Positions 11,344 to 23,642 are shown, counted from the stretch's first letter. The stretch: 64,000 nt of DNA from Deroplatys truncata (GCA_030765065.1 CM060990.1:664776618-664840617), one strand, 5' to 3'. Notes: generated by a model not told the origin, from the sequence alone. Translations and numbers: made by a program.

Positions 11344-11575
11344 TAGTTTATGTTTGCATCTCCATTGTTCTTAAAGACTTGTAAAATTGTCTTGGGCATT
11401 GAGTGAACAAAGATGTCTAATTCTTCCATAGAAATTGAAGCCCACTCTGTCCAAATTGACTTTTTCGACTGAGTAAAACATCCAAACTGCAATCTGTTGC
11501 AATACAAACATCTTGCTAGGATTCCCCATAGATTTTCGATTGGATTCTTATCGTGGTTGAAGTTAAAATATAAAA
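11344..11575 (-). pseudogene. C-terminal remnant of a Tc1-type transposase
   Basis: Minus-strand translation from about 11575 contains NPIENLWGILAR, the Tc1 block holding the third catalytic residue (the E of NPIENLWG in DD34E enzymes). It continues with IWTEWASISMEELDIFVHSM and IFKNNGGD-like residues typical of the transposase tail, then stops near 11344. The upstream domains (helix-turn-helix, first two catalytic acids) are absent, so this is only the 3' fragment of a dead element. No terminal inverted repeats were identified. Confidence 0.6.
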
Positions 11576-12764
11576 CAATGTCGCAAAAATGTAAAAATCA
11601 AAATTTATATTTTTGCAAAATTATGCTAGTAGAATATTGTATAATTTATACTATTAGTGAGGGTTTTAAAAGTGAAATGTGTGTATATTGAATTGAATCC
11701 TGCAGTGAATGAAATTTTACTGTTTTTTTTTTAAATTAACTTTTATCCATTCCATATCATATCTATAGTAAGCTGTCAGTATTGATTTGCATATTTTGCC
11801 TTTTGAAAATCAAAGTCATTGCGAGATGGCCCTTCAAAATTAATTATCAGAAGTTTGCTATTTCTACAGAAAGGCGATTTCTGATTTCTGTTTTTATATT
11901 GTTCATGCAACTAAAGCCTCGCTCACAGTCAGCTGTCTGCAGGGGTATAGTAGTGGCGTGTTCAATAATTAAATCCATAAATGGGAATTATTCACTCATC
12001 TTATTAACATAAATGAACACTACCAGTTCTTTGTAATTCATTCAATTGCATCTACTGTTCAACATCTACAATGCCCATTCCAGGAACAGATCATTTAATT
12101 TCATAGATATGACAGAATTAATTAGTGCATATATTTCTGTGATTTCCTTATTGCCATACTCGCCATCATTTCTGTAACTTTTAGGATACAGTATATTAAA
12201 TACTCCAATCTTATATAAATCCCCTAGTCTCTTATTCAAATTTATAAGCAAATTATCTAAGGATTTGCAATTATGAACTTATCCACAATTCTATGCTGAA
12301 TCTTGTATTACATTTCCACAAAACTTAACCTCACTTTTTTCAAATTCTGGAGGTACTTTATAAAGAAAAGAAATGTAACTTGGACCAGGTTTCAATTTAA
12401 TGTCCTCAAGCCCTTGTATGCATGAGTTCACGCAAATTTTCATGCACTCTGGATCTAAAATTGACTTTCGAGAAGGTCAAACACAATTTGTTAACAAGAA
12501 ACATGACATCTTCCATAAAAAATAACTGTGACAAATATTTTAGACACTTTACATTTTTAGTAGGTCAATAGCTACTAGTGTGGTATCTTTCTGCAGCACA
12601 TATATCAAATAATTCCAATTTACATATTGTGAATTTACTGCCTCTCCCAATGAGAGCCAGCGAATGGAAAAAGCTTTAACAATTTTTTTGTTTGCCTCAT
12701 TAAGTATTTCTTGCATATCTTTTAATGCTTTGAAATTCTTTGTTGACTACTTAAAGTAGCTATA

Positions 12765-13303
12765 CAGGAGGGACCACTTTAAGTTGAGACTGTACGGTAT
12801 CTCCAAAACTAAGCGTTGTAGAAAGAAATGTCTTGAATAAAAGTTGCTTAATACTATGGGATAAAGTAAATGCCATTAGTCGTGTTTTGTCTGGAGGACG
12901 TTATGATGGTCATTTTCGGGTCAATTTAATTCCTTTGAAATGAGAACCTACATTTCGTATATTGTTTTCTCGTTAGAAAATTGTTTATGAAAATCTGTTT
13001 ATTTTGTGATGAGGAATAAGGAAACAAAATAAAAAAAATGTTCGTTCCTAATTACGAAACGTAACTTGACTCTCAAATGGCCATCCATGAATGGTCCAAC
13101 CATTCATTGCGCTCTTCGTAGACAGCCATTCAGTATTTTTGTTGTTATTTTCGTTAGTGTAAGAGCATTTGCAAAGTCTTTTATACAAATGTTGCTTAGT
13201 TGTTTATGAGGAGTGAGAAAACAACATAAAAAAGAAGACATTTCTTTATACAACGCTTAGTTTTGGAGATATTGTACATTCCCAACTTAAATGGTTCACC
13301 CTA
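12765..13303. mobile_element. Mariner-type MITE-D, copy 1, inside the hAT pseudogene
   Basis: Both ends carry ~65-bp inverted repeats. The left begins CAGGAGGGACCACTTTAAGT and continues to ACTAAGCGTTGTAGAAAGAA; the right is the inverted complement ending AAATGGTTCACCCT. It is flanked by TA on each side, the Tc1/mariner target duplication. The inside is non-coding. It interrupts the hAT coding frame: residues on the two sides join as a continuous hAT-like stretch when the element is removed. Related copies: 29727, 44831 and 58651. Confidence 0.8.
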
Positions 13304-13537
13304 TATATTCTGTTTAGAATATATTGAAACTTCACAAGCAGCGAACAATATTCTGTTGCTCGACTGCCTGCTAGAGCTAACCAATGGGCCACACAATGCA
13401 GAGATAATATATGGGGGTAATTGTTTTTAAAAGGAGTTGCCACCCCAGATCGAACTCCTGCCATAACAGATGCACCATCAGTAGCAACTAAGGAGTACTT
13501 ACTCCTATCAAAGCCATGCCTATTAAAAATTCCTGCA

Positions 13538-13545
13538 ACACACAC

Positions 13546-13586
<41 letters not shown>
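13538..13586. repeat. (AC)n microsatellite, ~24 units
   Basis: Nearly pure AC dinucleotide run with one ACG interruption. It sits inside the hAT pseudogene, where it encodes artefactual Cys-Val runs on the minus strand and shifts frame between the two catalytic-D segments. Confidence 0.95.
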
Positions 13587-13587
<1 letters not shown>

Positions 13588-14279
13588 CAGTACACTTTAT
13601 TAGCGAACGCAGTGTTACGTAATGCGTGTGCATTTTCCCCTTCTGCATTATTTTCACATACATTATTAGAGCTTCTATTTGAATAATGTCAGTAGACTCA
13701 TCTATTATGATTGAATACCACCTGGCTGACTTTATTTTCGATAAAATATCATTAGTCATTGTTTTACACACTGCATCCATCCTCCATGTCATGATTACTA
13801 CGATAGCGTTCATAATTTGTATTAACACTGAAAGTTTATTTAGTCAAAGAAGGATATTATAAATTTATACAGTTTTTTTAAATAGGGAAAGCTTACTTGT
13901 ATTAATATTTTCCTTCGTTATTGTGTAGATGATTTTCATAGCGGCTACTACATTTTCCTCAGCATTTTTACAGGATGCAGCGGAGGCTTTGACAAAATTG
14001 GTGCCTCTAGCGACTCTCGAACTGAATTCTTATGGCCCGCCGAGATTTCATGCCGCCACCACCATCACCTCAAGGATTACCACAGAGAGGTTTGGAACCT
14101 ATGGATTTGCATGCATCTCCATTTAGCTACAACACCACCTCATCCCCTTCGCCGACTGTCAACCACCACAGTACCGTCATTCATGACGTCTCATACCAGC
14201 TCTCCAATCCCACGCTTCGCCTTGAATGTCAGTGATTATATACTTCAATATTAGCGGCAAGCTGGATTCATTCAGCTAA

Positions 14280-14745
14280 GAGACCTAGGTGCTCCCTGTG
14301 CCTGATTCTCACCGAAGAGGGACCTGGCTATCAGACTCGGAAGTGTGCGAAGCAAAGCCTAGCACTTCGACGCCGGTGCTTTGCCACCTACGGAAGTTCA
14401 AACTAGTTCACGGACCATAACAGTTGCCTTAAAAACCCATGTGCCAATCGTTGATCACATCTCAGCCTCTTCAGCAGCCTGCGCGCCTTCGGAGGCGTTA
14501 GAGGCCTTACTAGCACAGTTCCTCAACACCTTGATGAAGCCAGACAGCAACACTTTCCAGGAACTTCAACAACGGACAATAACAATACAAATCGGTTTGA
14601 ACAGTTCTGCAGCATGGGAGACCTCGCTGACCTCAGAATCTTGAGCTTTTCCCGGGAGCTGAGAAGGATCTGTAGGCTACTGTTACCAACGGAGGAAGTG
14701 GCTGCCCTCCCGAGGCATAATGCGGAGGTCACATGCTCTCAAAGA

Positions 14746-14780
<35 letters not shown>
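14280..14780 (+). other. GC-richer unclassified segment ending in (AAT)n
   Basis: About 460 bases of moderately GC-rich sequence with open plus-strand frames (Thr/Ser/Pro-rich, and a second frame with LPTEEVAALPRHNAEV) end abruptly in a (AAT)12 run at 14746-14780. Short tandem 3' tails of this kind terminate some LINEs, so a 5'-truncated retroposon is possible. No motif settles it. Confidence 0.35.
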
Positions 14781-14782
<2 letters not shown>

Positions 14783-16131
14783 CATGTCCTCCTCTCACAC
14801 CCATTCACTTTCTCACCCATAATCCGCTGCGGTGTAAATCTGGGCCTAGTTTAACTTTACTGCTAGACCTTCATCTTTTCCCCTGGCCCATAACATTTTC
14901 TGTTGGCCAATTACACCCTCACCTTTAAATCCGGGATGCAATAGCGGTACCACAATATGAACACACCCAAGTATTCCTTTACCCTATTCTTTTCTATCTT
15001 ACGTTTTCCTTCTTCTTTACTAACTTGAAACATCTCCCATTTCCCCCACCCAGAAAAGAAACAAGAGAAAGACCCTTGCGTTGTTAGTATGTGTTGGATT
15101 CACTTTTATCTGCTGTGGGGAAAATCCTGAGTTGGACAGGTTAGTGAGCGATCCGAAGGCAGAAGAGGCTAAGTTGAGCCCCGTTAATTAAAGCGTTCCT
15201 TGCAGGGAAAAAAAGTGACTAGAGAAAGAGCGAATTAACTAGCAATATTTTGCTCAGAATAAAAACGTTACTGCATTTCTTTCTGTATACCGTTCAGAAT
15301 CACCACTTATTAATGAACTTCTGCAGCCCTTCCCCTTCCTCTATAAACGGGCACATCTTGTGTCGGCAGCTTAAATATCATGGATGCATGCCTTTTTTAT
15401 ATACTTCAGTTCTAAGTGATCCTAAGAGATGTCGCTACTATGACTACAGCTTTCCAGTTGTTCTCAACGAGCAGTTAAAGTACTGTGAGTGACTCACGAG
15501 ATTGGCTTTGTCCTTGAACTGCAAGCGTGCGGTGGACTAAGGAGCTTCTTGCCTACGATGCAAATAGCTTAACACCAGCAGTTCAAAACGATTGTCAACA
15601 GGTGCAGTTCAAATAGTGTTTCACATGTATATGGTCATACATATAGGGTTTACATGTATGCAGGTTTTACAGGTTTACTTATTGAAAGTATGATCATAAT
15701 TGTATTGTTTGATGCAGTAATATAATGTACTACTGATGCTACTTCGCGTAATATTTATTGTTCCGGGAAAGAAAGGATATAAGCAACTTTGGAACAGGGT
15801 GTGAAACAATAGAGCGAGAGGGAAGAACAATACAGCGCTGGCTCAGGTTCGCTTACGTCAACCACAAGGACAGAGCTAAACTCCTGAGTCGCTGACAGTA
15901 GCATATAATTGAAGCAAAGTGCTCTTTACCGTGCAGCTTCATTTAACTCTATCGTTTTCATTTACAAAACAGGAGGATTTCTTGGAAGCAAACAGCACAT
16001 GTATACCACACACAGAGTTGATATTGAACTGTGGAACTATTGTTTGCAAGATGAACGTTGTTGGACGCACAAAATCCCCAGTTTATGATAGTGCATTTCT
16101 TTCTCCAGACACCTTTCTTACGTCGGCGACA
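14781..16131. other. No supported feature
   Basis: Mixed-composition spacer up to LTR-G copy 1. The plus-strand ORFs at 15250 and 15919 have no recognised domains; the latter runs into the LTR. Confidence 0.4.
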
Positions 16132-16792
16132 GTTTTAATACCGTAATTATCGACGAGAATATATAATTAATTAAACAAAGAAATTATTGTAAGTTAAATA
16201 ATTACAATAAATAATTTCCGTATATTAAATCAATGTATAATGTAATAAGCTTGAGCTGAAATGTTTGTCCGGAAAGACGAAGGTGTTTAGGAAGCCAGGT
16301 TAGCGAAAGTCATTAGTAACAGCCGAAGTAGCGAACACATTAGCTTAAAGATTCTGGGAATTCAGTTAGCGTTGATTTTAGTGCGTTTTTAGTCATGTGA
16401 GCCACTTCTGTAAATTAGAGAGGCAAAATAAATTCTAAGAAAAGTGAAAGGCGGAGCTAGAAATAGCCAGAGACACACATGAACAGAGTTTGATATTTTT
16501 CCGGCAAGATGTACAGTTCGAAGGGGGAATAATATGTATACGGAACTAAAAGTTATAAAGGCATGTAATTTTAGATCAGAGAGTTACTCGCTCTGGTACC
16601 GTCACCGGTACGTACTGCTCGTGTGATATTTTAAACACTTAGTGACGCACTTGTGTAAGATTTGTCGGCTTTTGCGAGAGGTCTCGCCAATAAACATTTT
16701 TGCGACTCACGGCAGGTTACGCTACTAGTTTCTTCTGTTGCCGAAACAGTTATTTCCAACCGTAACCTTGATACTGCAGAAGTTAGCATGTA

Positions 16793-18074
16793 CAGGGTGA
16801 TTTATGAAGAATTGGCACATTTATTTCTTTAATTATTCTGTTCGAAATTCACTCGATGCCCCAATTTTAGTACCAAATTTAGCAGAATGTTCTGGAGTTT
16901 CGATTGCCTGTCATTAGATGTGCAAATATTCATGTTTTATTCGTAAGTGTTAGTTTTATTGTGGCAACTGTTTTTGAGATTTTGTTCTAGTCAGCGTGAA
17001 AATGGAGTACGTATTAAATGAACGACTCATCCTTGTAAAACAGCACTGGATTACGAATTCAATTACAGCTACTCAAAGGGCATACCAAAGAGAATATGGT
17101 GTTCGAAATCCCCCCCAAAGAAACAAAATAGTGAGACTGGTAAACAAATAGGAAACAACTGAATCTCTGGTGAGTAAAAACGGCAAAACTCGTTCATCTA
17201 GGCTTCCCACGGTTGTTGTTGACGTAAGAGCATGACTGAATCAGTCAACCAAAAAATCATTAAGACGTTTATCGCAGGAGACAGGGTACAACTACTCAAT
17301 GTGTCAGAGAGCTGTGAAAAGTGCAGGCCTAAAGCCGTATAGGATTATGGTTGTCCATCAGTTACAGGAACCAGATAAAGATAGACGATTGAGATATTGT
17401 CTCTGGTTTCAGGCGCTCATTGTGCAAAATCCTGCTATATTGTCCATCACATGGTTCACAGATGAAGCATGGTTCCATTTATCCGGCTATGTGAACTCAA
17501 ATAACTCACACTATTGGGCCAGCGAAAATCCACATGCTATTCATGAAGTACCTATGCACCCGGTTAAAATCGGAGTTTGGTGCGCAATATCCGCACAGAG
17601 AATAGTGGCGCCACTTTTCTTTGGAATACAATGTGAACACTGCCGAATACCGACGGATTTTCATGGAGTTTGCTGAGCAAGTAGACGATGTAGAGTTGAG
17701 TCAAGGATATTTTCAGCAGGACGGCGCTACATGGCATATATCAAATGAATTCATGGCAGTAATTGCAAGTTTCTTTGACGACCGGATAATTTCCAAGAAC
17801 CTGCGGCCACCGAGATCTCCGGATTTGACATCTTAAAAGACAGGGTGTATGCCACACGTCCCCAGACACTGGACGATCTGAAGCACAACATTGCACAGGA
17901 GATTCAAGCTGTTGAGAACAAGGGTCCTCCAACGAGCGGCCAGTAACATTTGCTATAGAGGTAAATAATCTCCCAAAATTCCTATGCATTTCTGGTATAA
18001 TAATTTGTCACTAGCATAACTCGTTTAGAAACAATTAAAGAAAGAAATGTGTCAGTTCTTCACAAATCACCCTG
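16793..18074 (+). mobile_element. Mariner-like transposon with decayed transposase
   Basis: The element is bounded by TA dinucleotides. Its left end CAGGGTGATTTATGAAGAA is matched by an inverted right end. Coding starts at ATG 17002 and runs in one frame to about 17676, with stops at 17149-17151 and 17233-17235, then shifts frame. Motifs: WFTDEAWFHLSGYVNSN (first catalytic D), WCAISAQRIVAPLFF, YFQQDGATWH (second D), then RPPRSPDLTS. The following DFFLWG block, which would hold the third catalytic acid, is missing through a small deletion at ~17835, and LKDRVY follows directly. The copy is therefore inactive: two stops, a frameshift and a lost third acid. It sits inside LTR-G copy 1. Confidence 0.85.
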
Positions 18075-18595
18075 TAGGAATAATTATAATTTTATTCTTT
18101 GCTTCAAACGGTTGGCAACTCGCTTCAAAAGCTCAAGTATCAAATGACATTAAATTTCTCATTCAATTTAAACTGGTGTTCTGCCTCACATTACATCCAC
18201 GCATACCCTGAAAGAAATACCTCGTAGCTTACAACATTGCACAGGAGATTCAAGCTATTGACAACAAGAGTTCTCCAACGAGTGGCCAGTAACATTTGCT
18301 ATAGAGGTAAATAATCTCCCAAAATTCCTATGCATTTCGGGTATAATAAGTTGTCTCTAGCATAACTCGTTTAGAAACAATTAAAGAAAGAAATGGCCAG
18401 TTCTTCACAAATCACCCTGTACGAATAATTATAATTGCGAGAGCTACGATTCATAATCGGTTTCATTCTTTGCTTCAAACGGTTGACAACTCGCTTCAAA
18501 AGCTCACGTATCAAATGACATTAAATTTCTCATTCAATTTAAACTGGTATTGCGCCTCACATTACATTCACGCATACCCTGAAAGAAATATCTCG
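17885..18595 (+). repeat. 346-bp tandem duplication across the mariner 3' end and LTR-G
   Basis: The segment from ACAACATTGCACAGGAGATT at 17885 recurs at 18231. The repeated unit includes the last ~190 bases of the mariner (with its terminal inverted repeat and flanking TA) and ~155 bases of adjoining LTR-G. The second unit has diverged slightly and contains extra LTR bases near 18440 (GCGAGAGCTACGATTC). The junction falls on a shared ACAAC, consistent with a microhomology or slippage event after the mariner inserted. Confidence 0.8.
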
Positions 18596-18707
18596 TAGCT
18601 TACCACTACAGAAGCTGGCGCAAGATACAACGGAACGAGCTACGAGATCATGGCAGTAGAATCAACAACGAAGCAGGTAAAGTAAACCTTCGTTCCTGTA
18701 CCAGTTT

Positions 18708-20060
18708 CAAAGAAACAAAACTGCTTTTCTACGGCAATGTATCTATGAAATTTGGCACCGTTAGATTTTTTGCTTTTTTATTTTTGTTGTACTTTTGCTT
18801 TCACTCTACACATTTTTTTAATATTAACAATTTTAAAGCCACAAATGGCTATTTAATTGGTCCTACCATTCAGATAAAGCACCGTGTTCAACTTTAATCT
18901 CCAATTTTTCTCCATTCTTTCTTTTTCAGCATTTTTCAGTGTTGAAAATGTTCCTTGTAGTACGTTTATAGCTCATTATCTTTAAATTTTTAGGAGAGCT
19001 TCAAGAATATTGGATTCAAAAATATTGAGCACTAGTTAAATATTATAGTTCAGCAAAAATTACTTCTACTATATAAGTCACATTGAAAAACTTGAAAAAA
19101 ATTCAATAACTTCTATAGAAGTATTTTTCTCTTGAATTAATTAAAATTAAAGGACACTAAGACTGAATTTTTGGTAAATTAAAAAGGTTTAAATTATTTA
19201 ATTATATACTATAGATACCTTATTTATATACACCAATGGATCATTTTGGCCAAATAATTTTCACGATACGCCATTTTCAAAACCCAGCGGCATGTTTAAA
19301 TCACTCATGCGTTCCCTTATAAACGCATTGGACTCTCTCTGTATATGTTTTTCTCAGTTTTGCATTTTTGCTCATTAAATTTATTTCTAACGCTTCAATT
19401 TTGCTCTGATTTGTATGAAAATTTGCTTACATAATCTAAAATGAGCTATTCAAAGATTCAAGTATGCATTTTATGATTGCTTTTTTTCATTGACTCACAA
19501 AAAATTAATTTACACTGAAAAACAAAGAAATTTTAACACTAACTGCATAAAAATAAAACTTTACTGCTATAAAAATAACACCAACTATTATTTTTACTGT
19601 AATAAAGTATTAGAAAATGCCATTATCATAATTCTCTGATACATTTGAACGCGTAAGGTATCTTTAAAAAAATTGCATTTTTCTTGCTAATTAAACATAT
19701 TTAATTGTATTATATGAGAGACTATTTAAGCTAGAGCTTTGAAATTTTGCACACTTATTTCTTCATTTTCTCATATTAGGTTTGCCAATTTTCATATCTT
19801 TAAAATTAAAAGTTATAAAGTGCAGTCCCAGTGTACTTTAAGAATTTTTAAACACGACAATTTCTTTGTGTTTGTATACTAAGCTCAAATTAAAAATTGT
19901 TGGAGCCATGTGATAAACCGTAGAGTGCAAGGAGCATTTCATATTACGGCATAAAATGTGATTAATTATAAATGAAAAGTATCTTAAATAACGCTTTGAC
20001 AATGCTCTAACTAAATTGCGTATGCACTATATGTTTTATATTCTAAGTAATGATATAAAC
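18708..20060. other. Very AT-rich stretch, no supported feature
   Basis: No ORF of note, no shared repeats noticed; many A/T homopolymers. Confidence 0.5.
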
Positions 20061-21013
20061 TTCAAAGCATTTAGAAGAACACTTAAATAATTTCAATCTA
20101 ATTATATAATATATAAATTCAATAACAATCCGCCTTGAAGCAATATGTGTATGTAATAATTTGTAAAATGTATGCAACAGTCATTGCATATGCTTATATT
20201 ATTGTATCCATGTGTAACAATGTTATGTGAATGTATTACGTAATTTAATAATGTAGGAGCTGTGAGAATAATAGTTTAAAAGTTGCTAACAATGAGGTAA
20301 CAATGAGGTAACAATGAGGTAACCTTGAGGCAATAATGAGTAAGAATGTTTAATAATGCTACTAGTCATTATTGGAGCAACAATAATGTAAATTTTGTAA
20401 CAGTTTATAAAATAGCCAATCAACAACCAGAAAAAGCTATAGTTAAATGAAGGTATTCTATTGGAGTAGGATTAGCCAATCAGAAACTGAAAAGGAGAAA
20501 ATTTTACAAATTTAGAGCTCAGTTGCCTGCAGACTAACCAGACACAAATGTGTCCTCAAGAAATATAATATGTATTCGTGTGAGACGAAAAATAAGTTTA
20601 CGTGTTAAAAAGTGTAATTAATTAACAAAAAGAATCTCACAGCTCTCTATATCTGTGAAGTGTTATTTAAATTGTGTCAAGGATTAATAAATGTAGTGAG
20701 GTAAAATTATAATCTGTGTAAGCCTACATTCTTCAGTTGCACCACAACCCTGCTAAGAGAAGCGTGTCTCTAACAATAATACGACGCAGCCGAGGCAAAC
20801 ATAAATATTTAATACTTAAAGAAACAGTCAAATTACAAAGTTAATATTTTTAAAAATTTGGGCAAAGGCTACCGGGTACTATACGTGCAGTTGCAACTAA
20901 TACAAGTTCGGCTCCCCAACAGTTGAAATATAATACAACTCCTTCAATACAACCTACTTCAAAATTGACGCCCAAAGCGTGGTGCAAACAACGTAAAGAC
21001 AATATCTACTTCA
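20061..21013 (+). mobile_element. Solo LTR, family A, copy 2 (decayed left end)
   Basis: The body matches LTR-A throughout, but the start is altered (TTCAAAGCATTTAG in place of TTGAGGCAGTATTT). It has one U3 30-bp unit and a triplicated AACAATGAGGT motif near 20286-20330. The 3' end carries GACGCCCAAAGCGTGGTGC and finishes CTACTTCA at 21013. The flanking 4-mers (AAAC left, AAAT right) are similar but not identical, so the target duplication is uncertain. Confidence 0.75.
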
Positions 21014-21479
21014 AAATATTTGTATTTTCATAGCTACATTGCCTTAAGATGTTAAAGAATGTTTCACTAATCATACCTAAACGTGCGAATTTTACAGGTT
21101 AATTACCCATTAGCTGCTTTACCACTTTGTGGCAAAGAATATGAACACTTCTGTATTTGTTTATGTTCTATTATTGTGGCGTTATAGCCACACATACTAT
21201 TTATTCGACCTCTCAGTGGAGGCCCCGTGTTTGATTGCATGTTGATAAAGTATGCTGTGTTCCCTCTTGTGCGGCCATATTTCTGGGTTGGCACCTGACG
21301 TTTGGCGGAAGGTTGGTCTGCGGTTTTATGGCAGCCGACAGTTGGAGTTAGGTGGACCGGGAGGTAGCTTGTTTTAGGGCGGGTTTCACTGTTTAATCTT
21401 AAGCCGAAGACATAATAAGCTAAGGACGCCCCTTAAGTAAGCTTTGGTTTAAGCTTTGCGAATTTCACATGAGGGCAAC
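21014..21479. other. No supported feature
   Basis: Spacer between LTR-A copy 2 and SINE-2. Minus-strand ORF 21103-21294 is unrecognised. Confidence 0.4.
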
Positions 21480-22090
21480 CGCATTCGGCTTTACCAAGCG
21501 AAGTGGTGCCGCGGTAACGTGTAAGACTCACATTCGGGAGGTCCCGGGTTCGATCTTTGGCGACCGCCCACTCTATCCCATTTGTGGTTTCCCCAGGTCG
21601 GCAGGCGAATGCTGGGGTGGTTAATCTTCTACCACGACTCTCCTGTCCCTCATTTCCTTTACGCATATCTTTCTCGTCATCTGCTTCAGGGATGCACGAC
21701 CAGGAGACGGTGTTCGGCGAGTTATGGCTGGGCGTGGTCCTGCGCTCTGTGGTATTTTCTTCTTAACATCGTTCCAGAGACAGCTCGGTTGGGACCCGCC
21801 TCCGGATGCTTTCGAGCAAGAGCTGCTTCGGGGACCCTCTAGAATCTCAGGTATATGGGTGGACCCAGGCGACGTTAGAGGCATTCAGTCTGGAAACATT
21901 AGGAACCCCGTCCATGCTTTTGCCCGTCTGGTTGCCCTTCGGGTCTCTCCCCACATCCCTCCCTCCCAGGTGTTACGGTAGAAGCACAAGGAGTCGGATG
22001 GCCTCCGTGGGGTGCTCTACCCTAGTTTCGGGGGACCCTCCGTTAGTACCTTTACCTTTTCCAGTTAGCTTTACTGAGCTGAACAATTCC
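21480..22090 (+). mobile_element. SINE-2, long tRNA-derived SINE, plus strand
   Basis: The head at ~21494 has an A-box-like GGTGCCGCGGTAACG and a B-box-like GGGTTCGATCTT ~45 bases later. The body includes GGCGAATGCTGGGG and GGTCCTGCGCTC, and is GC-rich against an AT-rich background. Minus-strand copies at 37380, 43385, 53650 and 57045 share head and body, and the copy at 37380 has a 15-bp target duplication that proves retroposition. The many overlapping ORFs on both strands are a consequence of the GC-richness. The 3' limit is approximate. Confidence 0.7.
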
Positions 22091-23004
22091 ACAGAAATGT
22101 AAAATTGTTATAGATTGCGCATGCGCGTCGAGTAAATTGCCATCGTTTGTTTATGGCGACGCTGTTCCTTAGGGCCTTTCGTAGGTTATCCAGCAACATA
22201 TAATTAATATGAACAAAAAATCAGAATCCAAACGTACTGTGAACTTTACTTCTCAAGAAGTGAGCATTCCCCTGTAAATTGTGAAGCAACTAATGCATGT
22301 AATACAGTGCAAGCAATCTGACAGATTACTATGGAGTAGGGATGGGACCTCGATGCCGCCGATACCTCGATACTCTCGTACTCGGTAGTATCGAAGTATG
22401 TATAATACTTTGAGATAAACCTTCGATAATTTTTCTATACTTTTAAGTTTTGATTATTGAAAGTTGTAGCGTTTAACTTTGTGCTAGATAAGGAATGAAA
22501 GGGGTCGAGACTCACACGTGTCTCCAAACTATAGTTCGTGATAGACCTTGACTGCGTTTCCTGTGGGTGAATTAATGCAACATTCCATAATCCTTTGTGT
22601 CTAAATGAAAACATGCAAAACACTGAGGGAAGGAGTAGCGGTTCTCATGTAACATGCAGCGTTAACTGAGTTGTGAACAAAGCTGATTTAGCTGAAACTA
22701 AATCACATGTCTGCAATAGCCTGGGTTGGTAACTCACTCTCAGCCATATCATTTACCTACTCCGGTGACCAAAATCTGTGAATCCAGCAGAAACAAACCA
22801 GAACTTCAGACGTGGGATAATACAGCGCATAGAAATATTTGTTCTTTCCTTTCATCTGTTAGTTTGTGTTGACGCAAGTCAAACTCGGGTTACGAGCGTA
22901 GCTTACAGGTATACCGTGCAACTAATTTTCATAATATGGAAAGCAAATCCTTTAAAAGAAAGCTTTCAACACAAAATATAGTTACATAAATAGGTAAGCA
23001 AATA

Positions 23005-23040
<36 letters not shown>

Positions 23041-23041
23041 T
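23005..23041. repeat. (AAT)n microsatellite
   Basis: About twelve AAT units inside hAT element 1; absent from the corresponding place in the copy at 27903. Confidence 0.9.
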
Positions 23042-23260
23042 AGCCTTGCGTAAAAATTTGGGATATATTATAATCTATAGCATTATCAAGATAAAGAAAT
23101 TGCTGCCAGTTGGAGAATGTCAAACAGGAACAATTTCGAAATTAGCATAGAATACAAAATTGGTTACATGCCTTTATACACAGCAAACTACTAATAAGAA
23201 CATAATTCAGTGAACAAGCTATTGCCTGTTACACTTTTTTATAAAGTGAGTATCGCTATG

Positions 23261-23642
23261 AGGCGGCGCCGTGGTCGAGTGGTTAGACCGCTCGCCTCCC
23301 ACCGAGGCGGACCGGGTTCAATCCCAGGGGCCTGCATGTGGGATTTGTGGTGGACGAAGCGGCGTCTGGGCGGGTTTTCTCCGGGTTCTCCGGTTTCCCC
23401 CGCCATTCATTCCACCAACTGCTCCATCATCACCTTTCCTTTCATCCATTTCACCAACATTTCGTTTCATCTACTTCCTTCATCCCATACCAGGCATCGG
23501 GCTGATCACCCATCCTGGATGCTCTGTCTGATCCATGAGTGTCTGCTCCTCGACGGGCCTCTGACCCCAGGCACCCGCTTGTAAGTCCTGGGGGGTGTAA
23601 GTCCTACATAAGAGGAGGGTAAACAGATAATGAATGAATCAA
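23261..23642 (+). mobile_element. SINE-3, intact tRNA-derived SINE with 14-bp TSD
   Basis: A tRNA-like head of ~75 bases contains a clear A box (TGGTCGAGTGG) and B box (GGTTCAATCCC). A ~270-base body follows (TTTTCTCCGGGTTCTCCGGT, CATCGGGCTGATCACCCATC), with an AATGAATGAATCAA tail. The perfect direct repeat TGAGTATCGCTATG lies at 23247-23260 and 23643-23656. The exact duplication and clean pol III boxes suggest one of the younger insertions in the window. It lies within hAT element 1. Confidence 0.92.

Larger units (their letters stand above)
11760..13830 (-). pseudogene. hAT-transposase-like pseudogene (KIAA1586/ZNF862-type)
   Basis: On the minus strand, in order from 13830 downwards: IKSARWYSIIIDESTD (first catalytic-type D), a VTLRSL segment, an AC microsatellite, IFNRHGFDRSKY...VATDGASVMAG (second D), HILSLHCVAHWLALA, an inserted MITE (12765-13303), KDMQEILNEANKK and FSIRWLSLGEAVN, then a hAT C-terminal dimerisation block TADCERGFSCMN-IKTEIRNRLS near 11850-11900. 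This domain order matches hAT-derived proteins of the KIAA1586/ZNF862 kind. Several in-frame stops, the microsatellite and the MITE disrupt it. I see no N-terminal zinc finger or TIRs. It may be a decayed autonomous hAT or a pseudogene of a domesticated copy. Confidence 0.75.
16136..18703 (+). mobile_element. LTR-G, copy 1, interrupted by a mariner and a tandem duplication
   Basis: The terminus TAATACCGTAATTAT is preceded by GTTT (16132-16135). The far end GTACCA is followed by GTTT (18704-18707), a 4-bp target duplication. After removing the mariner-like element (16793-18074) and the 346-bp tandem repeat, the remainder is about the 0.98-0.99 kb of the copies at 33045 and 52568. Internal conserved blocks include GATACTGCAGAAGTTAGCA and a 3' AGCAGGTAAAGTAAA. 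No gag/pol is seen. The other two copies show a similar architecture with 4-bp repeats, so I treat it as a solo LTR. The starting TA in place of TG is a decay. Confidence 0.65.

Noticed and set aside
13246-13828. Two ORFs with long Cys-Val runs
   Set aside because: The CVCVC runs are translated (AC)n microsatellite; the flanking parts are hAT pseudogene fragments.
14614-14928. ORF with a poly-Asn run
   Set aside because: The Asn run is translated (AAT)n; no evidence of a real protein across it.
21433-22102. Cluster of six overlapping ORFs of 69-98 codons on both strands
   Set aside because: All lie in GC-rich SINE-2; the same artefact appears at 37380, 53696 and 57177.
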